NCBI RefSeq assembly: GCF_000526415.1
Contig: NZ_JAGA01000002.1
Coordinates: 860,001-924,000, forward strand
Direction: 5' to 3'
DNA: 64,000 bases
Source: Kallotenue papyrolyticum
Lineage (GTDB): Bacteria; Chloroflexota; Chloroflexia; Chloroflexales; Kallotenuaceae
The notes beneath the pieces are model-generated. The model was not told the DNA's origin. It worked only from the letters and a program-made list of their open reading frames with translations, and did no database searches. Position 1 is the stretch's first letter; every line of letters starts with the position of its first letter. The translations under genes were made by a program, and so were the position numbers. Below are positions 1-8,904 of the stretch, one piece after another.

Positions 1-304
1 TCATCTGTTCGGCCATCGCGTGCGCGTGCTGGCTCATCTGTCCAGCCATCGCTTGCGCGCGCTGGCCCATGTCGCTCAGGTTCTCGCGCACCTGCTGGGT
101 CCAGGGTTGACCGATGGTATCCTCGGCGGGCATCACCGCCCACAGGATCAGATACACCAGCGGCGATACGCCGCCGACCAGTACCAGCAACACAAAGGCC
201 AGGCGCACCAGGGTTGGATCGATGTTGAGATAGTTGGCAATACCTCCGCACACGCCGGCGATCATGCGATCGGTAGTGCTGCGAGCTAGACGCTTGGTAC
301 TCAT
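1..304 (-). CDS. PspC-domain membrane protein, partial at window edge
   Basis: The minus-strand frame opens with ATG at 304 and stays open to the window edge (101 codons visible). The start follows an AAGGAG box. The translation begins MSTKRLARSTTDRMIAGVCG and continues GGIANYLNIDPTLVRLAF, the hallmark of the PspC domain (short amphipathic segment, then a membrane helix, here VLLVLVGGVSPLVYLILWAV). After the helix is a polar segment rich in Met, Gln and Ala (repeats of the type QRAQAMAGQMSQHAHAMAEQ) that could form a coiled coil. PspC proteins are inner-membrane components or relatives of phage-shock envelope-stress systems. It lies 22 nt downstream of the acyltransferase gene and is probably cotranscribed with it. 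The C-terminus is outside the window. Confidence 0.85.
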   Translation of the reverse strand, partial: MSTKRLARSTTDRMIAGVCGGIANYLNIDPTLVRLAFVLLVLVGGVSPLVYLILWAVMPAEDTIGQPWTQQVRENLSDMGQRAQAMAGQMSQHAHAMAEQM

Positions 305-326
305 ACCATGCTCCTTTCCTTGCGGC

Positions 327-1037
327 CTATACGACGGTATCGTGCTCGCGGGTGTTGCAGATCGCATGCCGCGCCTGATCCAATTCATGTTTGAGACGCG
401 CTACCTGCGCCTGCAGCAGTGCCGTGGCCTCCGCCAACAGGTGTGCCTGGGGCGTAGCGCCGGTGAGCCGATAGCGAAAGGGGTGGAGCTCAAGCGGTGC
501 GCCAAAGCGCACGGCTACCGCTACTCGCCGTGGCCAACGCTGGCCGGGGCGCATCGCCTGGTCGGTGCCGCTGATGGCGACCGGCAGCAGCGGTACATCA
601 TGCTTCAACGCCAGCCGAACGGCGCCGAAGCGAAACGGTTTGAGCCGACCATCACGACTACGCGTGCCCTCGGGGAACAGCGCCAGCACCTCGCCATGTT
701 CCAGCACCTGCTCGGCAAGGCGCAGCGCTTCTGGATCGGAGGCACTGCGCTGCAGCGGGATAGCGCCATAGGCGCGGATCAGCTGGCTGAACAAGGGGAT
801 GCGAAAAAGCTCGATCTTCGCCAGAAAGTTGATGCGGCGCGGACAGATGGCGCCCAGCAGCAGGGGATCAAGATTGCTCAGATGGTTACAGGCGAGAAGA
901 ACAGCTCCTTGGAGCGGAATGTGCTCGACGCCGCTGTAGGTTGCGCGAAAATACCAGAGCACCGGACGGCGCAGGAGGCGGCGGGAGAGCTGATACAGGT
1001 GGCGGTTGGGCGACCAGCGGTAGAAGCTCTGAGTCAT
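327..1037 (-). CDS. plsC: 1-acyl-sn-glycerol-3-phosphate acyltransferase family protein
   Basis: A 236-residue PlsC/LPLAT-family acyltransferase. It carries the catalytic box NHLSNLDPL (the family NHxxxxD motif, residues ~53-59) and the substrate-binding box FPEGTRSRDG (~124-133). The family transfers an acyl chain to lysophosphatidic acid to give phosphatidic acid at the inner membrane. The frame is open 42 codons further upstream, but the ATG at 1037 gives the usual N-terminus, has a GAGG box upstream, and fits a TATAAT -10 at 1062-1067. The upstream extension would run across the divergent transporter start. The exact substrate is not shown by the sequence; other LPLAT members acylate different lysolipids. 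Confidence 0.85.
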   Translation of the reverse strand: MTQSFYRWSPNRHLYQLSRRLLRRPVLWYFRATYSGVEHIPLQGAVLLACNHLSNLDPLLLGAICPRRINFLAKIELFRIPLFSQLIRAYGAIPLQRSASDPEALRLAEQVLEHGEVLALFPEGTRSRDGRLKPFRFGAVRLALKHDVPLLPVAISGTDQAMRPGQRWPRRVAVAVRFGAPLELHPFRYRLTGATPQAHLLAEATALLQAQVARLKHELDQARHAICNTREHDTVV

Positions 1038-1061
1038 AGGCCGTACCTCGTGTGTCCGGCG

Positions 1062-1070
1062 ATTATAGCA
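1062..1070 (-). promoter_or_regulatory. extended -10 promoter for plsC-pspC
   Basis: Read on the minus strand this is TGCTATAAT, an extended -10 element about 25 nt before the plsC start. No good -35 is seen at 17 or 18 nt. The same bases on the plus strand sit just upstream of the divergent transporter gene, so the region may serve both directions. Confidence 0.5.
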
Positions 1071-1086
1071 GGCTAGTGAGGGCCCG

Positions 1087-2037
1087 ATGGTGATCAACAG
1101 CAAGCACCAGGCATCGCCGCGCAGGTACGCGCTGCTTTCGGTCGGGGCTGCGCTTCTGACCATTACGTTGAAGTTTACAGCCTACCTGATCACCGGCTCG
1201 GTCGGTCTATTCTCGGATGCCGCCGAGTCGCTGGTTAATCTCCTGGCGGCACTGATCGCGCTGTGGGCCTTGACGCTGGCAGCGCAGCCACCCGATGAAG
1301 AGCACGCCTATGGTCATACCAAGGCGGAATACTTTGCCAGCGGCCTGGAAGGGGCACTGATTCTGCTGGCCGCCGCCGGCATTGGCTATGCCGCCTGGCA
1401 GCGGCTGCAGGTGCCGCAGCCACTGGAGCGCATCGGCGTAGGCATCATCATCTCGCTGCTGGCAGCGGCGCTCAATGGCGCGGTAGCGCTGATCCTGCTG
1501 CGCGCGGGCCGTCGCCTCAACTCCATCGCGCTGCGCGCCGATGCGCATCACCTGCTGACGGATGTCTGGACCACGCTGGGCGTTGTGGTCGGGGTTGGCT
1601 TGGTGCAAGCGACCGGCTGGCTGTGGCTTGACCCGTTGATCGCGGTGCTGGTGGCGATCAACATCCTGTGGATCGGCGTGCGCTTGCTGCGTGAAACGGG
1701 CTATGGCCTGCTGGATACGGCGCTGCCGGAGGCCGAACGGCGGGCGATTCAGGCGCTGCTGAGCAGGTATGAGGCGCAGGGGATCGGCTTCCATGCCGTG
1801 CGCACCCGTCAATCGGGGACGCGGCGTTTCGTATCATTGCACGTGCTGGTGCCGGGGAGCTGGACGGTGCAGCGCGGCCATGATCTCTGCGAAACGATCG
1901 AACACGAAATTCGCCAGACCTTGGGCGAGGCGAGCGTGTTTACCCATCTGGAGCCGATGGAAGATCCGGTCGCCTGGGCCGATCAAGGGCTCGACCGTCA
2001 GCCAACAGCGCAGCAGCCGGCCGCGCGCCAGAGCTGA
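1087..2037 (+). CDS. cation diffusion facilitator (CDF) family transporter
   Basis: A 316-residue CDF transporter. About six membrane helices are visible between residues ~15 and 205. The metal-site motifs are present: DAAES in helix 2 (family DxxxD/E type), HAYGHTKAEYF after it, and HHLLTDVWTT (HxxxD) in helix 5. A cytosolic C-terminal ferredoxin-like domain follows (FVSLHVLVPGSWTVQRGHDL, ending EASVFTHLEP). Members export Zn, Fe, Mn or Co in exchange for protons; the metal cannot be told here. The start ATG at 1087 follows a GAGGG box. It is divergent from plsC with only 49 nt between them. Confidence 0.9.
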   Translation: MVINSKHQASPRRYALLSVGAALLTITLKFTAYLITGSVGLFSDAAESLVNLLAALIALWALTLAAQPPDEEHAYGHTKAEYFASGLEGALILLAAAGIGYAAWQRLQVPQPLERIGVGIIISLLAAALNGAVALILLRAGRRLNSIALRADAHHLLTDVWTTLGVVVGVGLVQATGWLWLDPLIAVLVAINILWIGVRLLRETGYGLLDTALPEAERRAIQALLSRYEAQGIGFHAVRTRQSGTRRFVSLHVLVPGSWTVQRGHDLCETIEHEIRQTLGEASVFTHLEPMEDPVAWADQGLDRQPTAQQPAARQS

Positions 2038-2103
2038 AAAGACTTTACAGCCGGCCGTGCACGATGGCTCGCCCTGCGCCTGGATTTTGTCGCTTCCTGC
2101 GCG

Positions 2104-2112
2104 TGGTACAAT
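2104..2112 (+). promoter_or_regulatory. extended -10 promoter upstream of pdxS
   Basis: TGGTACAAT, an extended -10 element, lies 47 nt before the pdxS start. A TTGTCG hexamer is only 14 nt upstream, too close for a normal -35, so recognition is probably through the extended -10. Confidence 0.5.
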
Positions 2113-2159
2113 ACGGGGTGGATGGATGACCACAACCCGCATGGAGGCTGGTTCGCCCT

Positions 2160-3047
2160 ATGGATATTGAAAAATCGACCTTTCGCACCAAGGCCGGTCT
2201 GGCGCAGATGCTCAAGGGCGGCGTCATTATGGACGTCGTCACCCCTGAGCAGGCGCGCATTGCCGAGGAGGCCGGCGCCGTAGCGGTGATGGCGTTGGAG
2301 CGCGTGCCGGCGGACATTCGCGCCCAGGGTGGCGTGGCGCGCATGAGCGACCCGGAGCGCATTCTCAGCATCATGGAGGCCGTCACCATTCCGGTCATGG
2401 CCAAGTGCCGCATCGGCCACTTTGTCGAGGCGCAGGTGCTGGAAGCGATCGGCGTGGACTACATCGACGAGAGCGAGGTCCTGACGCCCGCGGATGAGCA
2501 GAACCACATCAACAAGCACAAGTTCAAGGTGCCGTTTGTCTGTGGTTGCCGTAATCTGGGCGAGGCCCTGCGTCGCATCGCCGAGGGCGCAGCCATGATC
2601 CGCACCAAGGGCGAGGCCGGCACCGGGAACGTGGTGGAAGCGGTGCGCCATGCGCGGCAACTCTTTGGCGAGATCCGGCGTCTGCAAACGATGGACGAGG
2701 ATGAGCTCTTTGTCGCTGCCAAAGAGCTGCAGGCGCCCTATGAGCTGGTCCGTGAGGTCGCCAAGGCGGGTCGCCTGCCGGTCGTCAACTTTGCTGCGGG
2801 TGGTATTGCAACACCGGCGGATGCAGCGCTGATGATGCAGTTGGGCATGGATGGCGTCTTCGTCGGCTCGGGCATCTTTAAGTCGGGCGATCCGGTCAAG
2901 CGGGCCCGTGCGATCGTGGAAGCGACGACTCACTACAACGATCCCAAGATCATCGCCGAGGTGAGCAAAGGCTTGGGCGAAGCGATGGTCGGCATCAACA
3001 TCAGCGATATTCCCGAACACGAGCTGCTGGCCACGCGGGGCTGGTAG
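2160..3047 (+). CDS. pdxS: pyridoxal 5'-phosphate synthase, PdxS lyase subunit
   Basis: A 295-residue TIM-barrel protein matching PdxS over its whole length. It makes PLP directly from ribose 5-phosphate, glyceraldehyde 3-phosphate and ammonia supplied by PdxT. Seen: the N-terminal [20 protein letters not shown], the catalytic lysine in [13 protein letters not shown] (~residue 82), the second lysine in [10 protein letters not shown], and the phosphate-binding loops [13 protein letters not shown] and [12 protein letters not shown]. An RBS (GGAGG) precedes ATG 2160. pdxT follows 60 nt downstream. In the family, twelve PdxS subunits form a core decorated with PdxT. Confidence 0.97.
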   Translation: MDIEKSTFRTKAGLAQMLKGGVIMDVVTPEQARIAEEAGAVAVMALERVPADIRAQGGVARMSDPERILSIMEAVTIPVMAKCRIGHFVEAQVLEAIGVDYIDESEVLTPADEQNHINKHKFKVPFVCGCRNLGEALRRIAEGAAMIRTKGEAGTGNVVEAVRHARQLFGEIRRLQTMDEDELFVAAKELQAPYELVREVAKAGRLPVVNFAAGGIATPADAALMMQLGMDGVFVGSGIFKSGDPVKRARAIVEATTHYNDPKIIAEVSKGLGEAMVGINISDIPEHELLATRGW

Positions 3048-3106
3048 CCGCGGTGAGCGATGGGCGGTGCGCCCGGTGGTGCGCACGGCTCATCCCCTAC
3101 GAATGT

Positions 3107-3679
3107 ATGACGGTTGGCGTGCTTGCGCTGCAGGGCGCGTTTATCGAACACGAGCAGATGCTGCGGCGGCTGGGCCAGCAGGTGGTGCAGGTGCGCTTGC
3201 CGCAGCATCTGGAACAGATCGATCGTTTGATCATCCCGGGTGGTGAGAGTACGACCATCGGGAAGTTGCTGGTTGCCTACAATCTGCTGGAGCCGATCCG
3301 GGCGCGCGCCGCGGCGGGCATGCCCCTCTGGGGGACCTGCGCCGGCATGATCCTGCTGGCGCGCGAGATCGTTGAAGGGCGGCCCGAGGGTCAGCCGGCG
3401 CTGGGGTTGATGGATGTCACGGTGCGGCGCAATGCCTTTGGACGCCAGCTCGACAGTTTCGAAGCCGATCTGCAGGTGCAGGGCCTGGATGGACCGCCCG
3501 TGCGCGCGGTCTTCATCCGCGCCCCGGTGATCGAGCGCGTGGGCACGGGCGTGGAGCCGCTGGCCCGCCTAGCCGATGGCCGCATGGTTGCCGCGCGGCA
3601 GGGTCACCTGCTAGCGACGGCCTTCCACCCGGAACTGACGGACGATCCGCGTTTCCATGCGCTCTTTCTGAGCCTGTGA
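3107..3679 (+). CDS. pdxT: pyridoxal 5'-phosphate synthase, PdxT glutaminase subunit
   Basis: A 190-residue class I glutamine amidotransferase that hydrolyses glutamine and passes ammonia to PdxS. Seen: N-terminal [18 protein letters not shown], the IPGGEST loop, the nucleophile elbow [10 protein letters not shown] (Cys), and the His and Glu of the triad in [12 protein letters not shown]. An upstream GTG at 3053 would add 18 residues unlike any PdxT, so ATG 3107 is preferred although its RBS is weak; translation may depend on coupling to pdxS. Confidence 0.95.
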   Translation: MTVGVLALQGAFIEHEQMLRRLGQQVVQVRLPQHLEQIDRLIIPGGESTTIGKLLVAYNLLEPIRARAAAGMPLWGTCAGMILLAREIVEGRPEGQPALGLMDVTVRRNAFGRQLDSFEADLQVQGLDGPPVRAVFIRAPVIERVGTGVEPLARLADGRMVAARQGHLLATAFHPELTDDPRFHALFLSL

Positions 3680-3735
3680 GGCGCGTGCCGGGGCAGCATG
3701 ACCCATCAGGGCAAGCGGAGTGCGCCTGGCGCATG

Positions 3736-3764
3736 ACTCATGGTCAGCCCATGCGGCCATGAGT
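3736..3764 (+). terminator. weak hairpin after pdxT
   Basis: ACTCATGG pairs with CCATGAGT (8 bp, 13-nt loop), followed by TTCTTGG rather than a true T-run. It lies 57 nt after the pdxT stop. It could end the pdxST transcript weakly. The rest of the ~300-nt gap (3680-3980) shows no gene; a TACACT at 3804-3809 is a possible -10 with no -35. Confidence 0.35.
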
Positions 3765-3980
3765 TCTTGGTATATCGATCGTCAACCGGCTTGACGGGCA
3801 CGGTACACTACATCGAGACGGCCAGGGCACGCAGCAGAGCGGGGGAGACGCTACGCACGACATCAACCAGCAGCGGAAGAGCGCGACGGCATGTGACGGT
3901 GTGCCGGTTGTTGTACCTCGTGCCGAACACGCAAGCGCGCGGCCGGGCAGCGGGTGGCGCCGGGCGCGAGGAGGCGCAGC

Positions 3981-5030
3981 GTGATTCGACCAGCCGTTGT
4001 CGCCGACCTGTGGGCGCTGCGGCGGCGACCGCAGCGGCGGATCTTCTGCTACACCGAGGCGATGCTGGCAAGTGGCTATCGCCCGCTGGCGGTATCGTTG
4101 CGCGCGGTGCTCGGGCTGTTGCATGATGATGTGGCCACGCTGGTGTTGCGTAACCGTGGCGTGCGTGGCTACCTCCAGGCCCTCAAACGCGCGCATGCTC
4201 CAGAGCTCGACCTGGTCTATCTGGCCGGCTTTGCCGGTGCCGATCAGCGCATGCCCAACGGCGATGTCTGGCATGCGCTGGTGGAAGACATCATCGCGCG
4301 CGCCGGGCAGGCGCGTATCGAACGCATCTTTGCGGCGGTTGGCCAGCGCTTCGACGATGTCATGGAGATCCTGCGCCAGCTTGGCTTTCAGGCCTATGCG
4401 CAACAGCAGCTCTGGATGCTGCCGGAGCCGGTGCTGGAGGCCGGCTCGGCGCTGGTCGCGCTGCGTCGTCAACAACGTCGGGATGCCTGGCCGATCCACC
4501 AGCTCTACCAGCGCGTCACGCCGCGGCATGTCCAGCAGGCCGAGCTGCCTCGTAGCACTGCTTGGCAACTACCGCGACCACGGCGAGGGATTGGCTGGCG
4601 CGAACGGGGTTGGGTGTTGGGGAGCGATGATGCCCTGCAAACCTATATTCATGTGCTGACCGGCCCGCGCGCCCATGTGCTGCGTATGCTGATCGATCCG
4701 GCCGTGCGCGATCTCAGCCCGGCCCTGCTGCGCTATAGCCTGAGCCAGCTTTCGGAAGCGCGCACGGTTTTTGCTGTGCTGCGTAGCTACCAGAGCGAAC
4801 TGGGATCGGCGTTGCAAGAGCTGGGCTTTCGCTTACGAGGTGAACAGACCTTGTTTGTCAAACACCTGACAGCCACCGCGCGCCAGCCGGTACGCGTGCC
4901 CGGTTTGGTGCCGAACGGACCGACAACGGAGTCGGTGACCGGCCTGTCGCGTCTGCCATATGCGCCATGCCAATCTGCGCCGGAGGCGATGGCGACGGCT
5001 GAGCATGAGAGCATGATGGGTCGTGTATGA
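3981..5030 (+). CDS. tandem GNAT-like domain protein of unknown substrate
   Basis: A 349-residue protein with two halves that each look like a GNAT acyltransferase fold. The N-terminus [14 protein letters not shown] is typical of GNAT beginnings. The first half ends [20 protein letters not shown], and the second ends [20 protein letters not shown], both like the last helix-strand of GNATs. I cannot see a clear acetyl-CoA-binding Q/RxxGxG/A loop in either half, so catalytic activity is uncertain. The start is GTG 3981 behind a GAGGAGG box; the in-frame codon at 3954 lies ahead of that box. Its stop overlaps the R3H ATPase start by 4 nt (ATGA), so the two are translationally coupled. The last ~45 residues look disordered. 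Confidence 0.7.
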   Translation: MIRPAVVADLWALRRRPQRRIFCYTEAMLASGYRPLAVSLRAVLGLLHDDVATLVLRNRGVRGYLQALKRAHAPELDLVYLAGFAGADQRMPNGDVWHALVEDIIARAGQARIERIFAAVGQRFDDVMEILRQLGFQAYAQQQLWMLPEPVLEAGSALVALRRQQRRDAWPIHQLYQRVTPRHVQQAELPRSTAWQLPRPRRGIGWRERGWVLGSDDALQTYIHVLTGPRAHVLRMLIDPAVRDLSPALLRYSLSQLSEARTVFAVLRSYQSELGSALQELGFRLRGEQTLFVKHLTATARQPVRVPGLVPNGPTTESVTGLSRLPYAPCQSAPEAMATAEHESMMGRV

Positions 5031-6652
5031 AAGAACAGATTGTGACCAGCAACATCGACCTGCTGCTGGATACGCTGCCGCCCCACATTCGTCGTCCGAT
5101 CGAGCAGGACGACCGGCGCGACGATCTGATCGAGATCGTGATGGACCTGGGTCGCCTGCCCGAAGCGCGTTACCGCGATGGCGAGATGCTCCTCTCGGAC
5201 ATGGAAGTGACGCGCGAAGACATCGAGTATGTGGTGTCGCGTATCGGGCAGTTCGGCGAGGATAACCGTGCCGGCATTCCGCGTACGCTGCATCGTATTT
5301 CGGCAATCCGCAATCGCGCGGGCACAATCATCGGCCTGACCTGCCGCGTTGGCCGCGCGGTCTTCGGCACGATCGATATCCTCCAGGATCTGATCCAGGA
5401 GGGCCAGAGCATCCTGCTGCTGGGCCGTCCCGGCGTGGGCAAGACCACCCTACTGCGCGAGATGGCGCGCGTGCTGGCCGATGACCTGCGCAAACGCGTG
5501 GTGATCGTCGACACCTCCAATGAGATCGCCGGTGATGGCGATATTCCCCACCCCGGCATTGGCCGCGCGCGGCGTATGCAGGTACCCCGTCCGGCCGAGC
5601 AGCATGCGGTGATGATCGAGGCGGTCGAGAATCACATGCCTGAGGTGATCGTCATCGACGAGATTGGCACGGAGCTGGAGGCGCAGGCAGCGCGCACGAT
5701 CGCCGAGCGTGGCGTGCAGCTGGTTGGTACGGCGCACGGCAATACGCTGGAAAACCTGCTGATCAACCCGACGCTCTCCGATCTGATCGGCGGTATCCAG
5801 GCGGTGACGCTGGGCGATGAGGAGGCGCGGCGGCGCGGCACGCAGAAGACCGTGCTGGAGCGTAAAGCCCCGCCAACCTTCGACGTGCTGGTCGAGATCC
5901 ACCATATTGATGATATGATTGTCTACCGCGACGTGGCGGCGGCGGTAGATGCCTTGCTGCGCGGCGACGAGCCCGCGCCTGAACATCGCTGGAAGGATAG
6001 CGACGGTCAGGTGCGCATCGAACCGGCAAGCGTCCAGGAACCGGCTTCGATGGAGCAGGCGCTGCGTCTGGCCGGCCGCCGCGCCCCCGCGGCTGGTCGC
6101 GATGGGCGGCAAAGCCGTGGGCGCGAGCGGCGCGGCGAGGATGGCGACGGACGCGCTGAGCAGGAGCGCGCCGCGTCTCCTGGCGCCGCCCAGACGCGCA
6201 CGGCGCGCATCTTTCCCTTCGGCGTGAGCCGCAATCGGCTGGAGAAGGCGATCGAGCGCCTGCGCGTACCGGCAACCATCGTGCGCGACATCGACGATGC
6301 CACGATGGTGATGACGCTCAAAAATCACTATCGGCAGAATCCGGCGCGCTTGCAACGCGCTGAGGAGGAGGGCGTGCCGGTGTATGTGCTGCGCTCCAAC
6401 ACCCAGACACAGATGGAGTCGATGCTGGCCGATGTCTTCGGCATGGGCGCGCACGACGATCCGATGACCGAGGCGCTGATCGAGACCGAGGAGGCGATCG
6501 GACGGGTGATCAACGGCGCGGCGGATGCGGTGGAGTTGCGGCCGCAAAGCTCCTTTATCCGGCGGCTGCAACACCAGATGGCTGAGCGCTACAATCTCCA
6601 CTCCGAAAGTCGCGGCAAGGAACCGTACCGGCGAGTCAAAATTTCGCGTTAG
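5027..6652 (+). CDS. R3H-domain AAA ATPase, Ycf45/SpoIIIAA-like
   Basis: A 541-residue protein. Residues ~1-100 are an N-terminal domain; ~125-300 is a P-loop ATPase with Walker [21 protein letters not shown], Walker B VIVIDEIG and the family segment [20 protein letters not shown]. An Arg/Gly/Ala-rich linker (~340-395) follows, then the mid-domain typical of Ycf45 proteins ([17 protein letters not shown]), and a C-terminal R3H motif ([20 protein letters not shown]) predicted to bind single-stranded nucleic acid. Ycf45 proteins occur in cyanobacteria, plastids and several phyla and resemble SpoIIIAA; the cellular role is not established. It sits between the GNAT-like gene and tmk. Confidence 0.85.
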   Translation: MKEQIVTSNIDLLLDTLPPHIRRPIEQDDRRDDLIEIVMDLGRLPEARYRDGEMLLSDMEVTREDIEYVVSRIGQFGEDNRAGIPRTLHRISAIRNRAGTIIGLTCRVGRAVFGTIDILQDLIQEGQSILLLGRPGVGKTTLLREMARVLADDLRKRVVIVDTSNEIAGDGDIPHPGIGRARRMQVPRPAEQHAVMIEAVENHMPEVIVIDEIGTELEAQAARTIAERGVQLVGTAHGNTLENLLINPTLSDLIGGIQAVTLGDEEARRRGTQKTVLERKAPPTFDVLVEIHHIDDMIVYRDVAAAVDALLRGDEPAPEHRWKDSDGQVRIEPASVQEPASMEQALRLAGRRAPAAGRDGRQSRGRERRGEDGDGRAEQERAASPGAAQTRTARIFPFGVSRNRLEKAIERLRVPATIVRDIDDATMVMTLKNHYRQNPARLQRAEEEGVPVYVLRSNTQTQMESMLADVFGMGAHDDPMTEALIETEEAIGRVINGAADAVELRPQSSFIRRLQHQMAERYNLHSESRGKEPYRRVKISR

Positions 6653-6736
6653 CGCGACGGTGTGAGGTGGGCGGCGGTGGGTGCCGGCGCTGGCCCGATG
6701 GCCTGCCTCCTGACACCCGACGTCTGGCACCGACTT

Positions 6737-7441
6737 ATGGGGCTATTCATCACCTTCGAAGGGCCTGAGGGGAGCGGGAAATCAACGCAGGCGCGGCGGC
6801 TCTACGAGCGGCTGGCCGCGCAGGGCTATCCGGTAATCCTGACCCGCGAACCGGGCGGCACGCCGATCTCGGATATGATCCGGCGCATCGTGCTCGACCT
6901 GCGCCATAACGAAATGGATCCCACCACCGAGTCGCTGCTGTTTTCAGCGGCGCGCGCGCAACACGTTGCCGAGCGCATTCGGCCCTACTTGCGTCTGGGC
7001 GGCATCGTGATCTGCGACCGCTTCGCCGACTCGATGCTGGCCTATCAGGGCTATGGTTCTGGCCGCGACCTGGATGAGCTGGAAACGCTGACGCGCATTG
7101 CGACCGGTGGGCTCAAGCCGGATCTGACCTTCTACCTCGACCTCCCGGCCGCCGAGGGTTTGGAGCGCAAACGACGCGCGGCGGAGCGCCCGGAAGCGCG
7201 CAATCCGCTGGTGCCGCCGGTCGCGCCGCCGGAGCGTGTGGAGTGGAATCGCCTTGACGCGCGCGACCTGGACTACCACGAGCGTGTGCGGGCGGGCTTT
7301 CTGGAGCTGGCGCGTCGCGAGCCCGCCCGTTGGCGCATCCTGGATGCCCATCTGTCGGTTGACGAGCTGGCTGAGCGGATCTGGCAGACGGTTGTTCCGC
7401 TGCTGGCGGGGATCAAACCAGTGGGAGAACAGGCCACGTGA
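6737..7441 (+). CDS. tmk: thymidylate kinase
   Basis: A 234-residue dTMP kinase: dTMP + ATP to dTDP. It opens GLFITFEGPEGSGKSTQARR with the P-loop, followed by LTREPGGTPIS (DRX/TREPGG motif) and ICDRFADSMLAYQGYGSGRD. There is an insertion rich in Pro and Arg between ~150 and 185 (LVPPVAPPERVEWNRL), where many homologues have the short LID. An upstream in-frame ATG (6662) would add 25 residues before the conserved start and is not used here. The stop overlaps the next gene start by 4 nt (GTGA). Confidence 0.95.
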   Translation: MGLFITFEGPEGSGKSTQARRLYERLAAQGYPVILTREPGGTPISDMIRRIVLDLRHNEMDPTTESLLFSAARAQHVAERIRPYLRLGGIVICDRFADSMLAYQGYGSGRDLDELETLTRIATGGLKPDLTFYLDLPAAEGLERKRRAAERPEARNPLVPPVAPPERVEWNRLDARDLDYHERVRAGFLELARREPARWRILDAHLSVDELAERIWQTVVPLLAGIKPVGEQAT

Positions 7442-7767
7442 AGCTTCTGATCGCCGTGATTCAACGTCAGGATGAGGCAGCCCTGACCAGGGCGCTGGCC
7501 GCTCGCCGCATCGGTGTGACGCGCGTGAGCAGCCAGGGCGGCTTCCTGCGCGAAGGCAACGTCACGCTGTTCATCGTCATTCCCGATCATCGCGTTGACG
7601 AGGTGATGAGTTTGATCCGTGAGCACTGCCATACCCGCACGCGCTATGTGGCGCCGTTGCCGCCGGTAGCCGAGTCGGGCGAGTTCTACCCGTCGACGCC
7701 GATCGAGGTCCAGGTTGGTGGGGCAACCGTGTTCGTGCTCGATGCCGAAGTGCTGGGGCGTGCCTGA
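7438..7767 (+). CDS. darA: cyclic-di-AMP receptor, DarA/PstA (YaaQ) family
   Basis: A 109-residue PII-like protein. The translation matches the YaaQ/DarA family across its length: MKLLIAVIQRQDEAALTRAL, GGFLREGNVTLFI, and the end IEVQVGGATVFVLDAEVLGR. In Firmicutes these trimeric proteins bind cyclic-di-AMP; the gene is found beside tmk there too, and here GTG 7438 overlaps the tmk stop. The B-loop and T-loop are short as in DarA, unlike nitrogen-regulatory PII proteins. The downstream partner is unknown. That the organism makes c-di-AMP is an inference; no DisA/CdaA gene is in the window. Confidence 0.88.
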   Translation: MKLLIAVIQRQDEAALTRALAARRIGVTRVSSQGGFLREGNVTLFIVIPDHRVDEVMSLIREHCHTRTRYVAPLPPVAESGEFYPSTPIEVQVGGATVFVLDAEVLGRA

Positions 7768-7832
7768 GGCGGGCATGCCCGCAGCTCGCCCTCTCTCAGA
7801 CGATTAAAAGCTGATTATCAGTGGCACGCCCG

Positions 7833-7861
7833 TTGCATAGGAGCAGCACGGATGGTATGAT
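7833..7861 (+). promoter_or_regulatory. promoter of the zinc-ribbon membrane protein gene
   Basis: TTGCAT, a 17-nt spacer, then TATGAT preceded by TGG (extended -10). It lies 69 nt before the GTG at 7930. A perfect 14-nt palindrome GCGGGCATGCCCGC just after darA (about 7769-7782) may help end the upstream transcript but has no loop or T-run. Confidence 0.65.
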
Positions 7862-7929
7862 GCTCAGCGGCATGGCTCCGCATCGTCGCTGATGATGCGC
7901 AGCCTTCATTTGTACAGGAGTCTGGTTGC

Positions 7930-8442
7930 GTGGAGAGTGTACAGACATTTCTACAGTTTCTGCAGACCTACTGGCAGACCATGGTTCTGGTCGTGCTGGC
8001 ATACTATCTGTTGCTGTTGTTTGCCGTGGCGGTCTGGACCTATCGCGACATCCGTTCACGCACGCAGGACATCACCGCGCAGGTTCTGGCCGTGGCGCTG
8101 GTGCTGGTGTTGCAGCTCCCCGGCCTGATCCTCTACCTGCTGATGCGGCCCAAGCTGACGTTGGCCGAGAAGTACGAGCGTGCCTTGGAAGAAGAGTACC
8201 TCCGGCGCGATCTTGAGGATGGCAGCGTCTGTCCCGGCTGCCAGCGGAGCGTCGAAGCAGAGTTCGTGGTCTGCCCATATTGTCTGACCGAGCTACGCCG
8301 GCGCTGCCAGCACTGCGAGCGCACGATCGATCTCACCTGGCAGGTCTGCCCCTACTGCGGCGCGACCAGCGGAGCACCAGCAGCCGGCACGCCGACGATC
8401 CACATCCCGGCGCAGGAACGGAACGTCAAGATCTATTCCTAG
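7930..8442 (+). CDS. double zinc-ribbon membrane protein
   Basis: A 170-residue protein. Two membrane helices are visible (~17-37 and ~50-70, the second VLAVALVLVLQLPGLILYLL). A charged linker (KYERALEEEYLRRDLEDG) leads to a cytosolic double zinc ribbon with four CxxC knuckles: CPGC, CPYC, CQHC and CPYC (DZANK-like). The C-terminus is Gly/Ala/Pro-rich. The start is GTG behind AGGAG with a clear promoter upstream. Such proteins are common in Chloroflexota and have no known function; a scaffold or metal-dependent regulatory role is only a guess. Confidence 0.8.
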   Translation: MESVQTFLQFLQTYWQTMVLVVLAYYLLLLFAVAVWTYRDIRSRTQDITAQVLAVALVLVLQLPGLILYLLMRPKLTLAEKYERALEEEYLRRDLEDGSVCPGCQRSVEAEFVVCPYCLTELRRRCQHCERTIDLTWQVCPYCGATSGAPAAGTPTIHIPAQERNVKIYS

Positions 8443-8583
8443 CCGTTCAGCGCGCCATCGGTCGGAGGTGCCAGGCCGCTTGCCTGACAGATGGGCGGCG
8501 CTTCGGGCGCTACCCGCGGTGAAGCGCGACAGGCAGCGGCGCCGCGATCCGCTCGCGCCTGGCTGCGTGACACCTATCTACAA

Positions 8584-8904
8584 CTACGGCAGCTGCTGAT
8601 CCCGCCCGGTCTCTTCGCGATCGGGCGCTTGTGTTGCTGGTGACCTGCTTGGGTCCTGGGTCGCGCCGGTTACGGGTGGAGCGGGCGTGGGCGCATGCAC
8701 TGCCGCGCGGCCGGCCGCGCTCCACGGCGAGCGCTCGATCGGCGGTGTTGTCTTGCGGATCGCCGCCAGGATCGTCAACAGAATGCAGCCGAACAGCGCG
8801 ATCGGTCCCAAACGGGACAACCCGGCATACAAGAGGCCGATACCCAGCGCCAACGAGAGGAGCGCGCCCAGAACATACCAGTATACCGGAATGCGATCGA
8901 ACAT
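8584..8904 (-). CDS. small two-helix membrane protein, unknown
   Basis: A 106-residue protein with start ATG 8904 behind a strong CGGAGGAAG box; the longer open frame upstream has no such signal. Two predicted helices (residues ~8-28 and ~32-50) follow the start MFDRIPVYWYVLGALLSLAL, then a low-complexity Pro/Ala/Thr-rich cytosolic or external tail (APTPAPPVTGATQDP) ending in a charged segment. I recognise no family. It converges with the zinc-ribbon gene, with 141 nt between. Confidence 0.6.
   Translation of the reverse strand: MFDRIPVYWYVLGALLSLALGIGLLYAGLSRLGPIALFGCILLTILAAIRKTTPPIERSPWSAAGRAAVHAPTPAPPVTGATQDPSRSPATQAPDREETGRDQQLP

Noticed and set aside
7438-7767. Nitrogen-regulatory PII protein
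   Set aside because: It lacks the long T-loop with the modified Tyr and matches the DarA/YaaQ ends instead.
8443-8583. Terminator between the zinc-ribbon gene and the small membrane protein gene
   Set aside because: Only short GCGC self-complementary stems without T-runs are visible.
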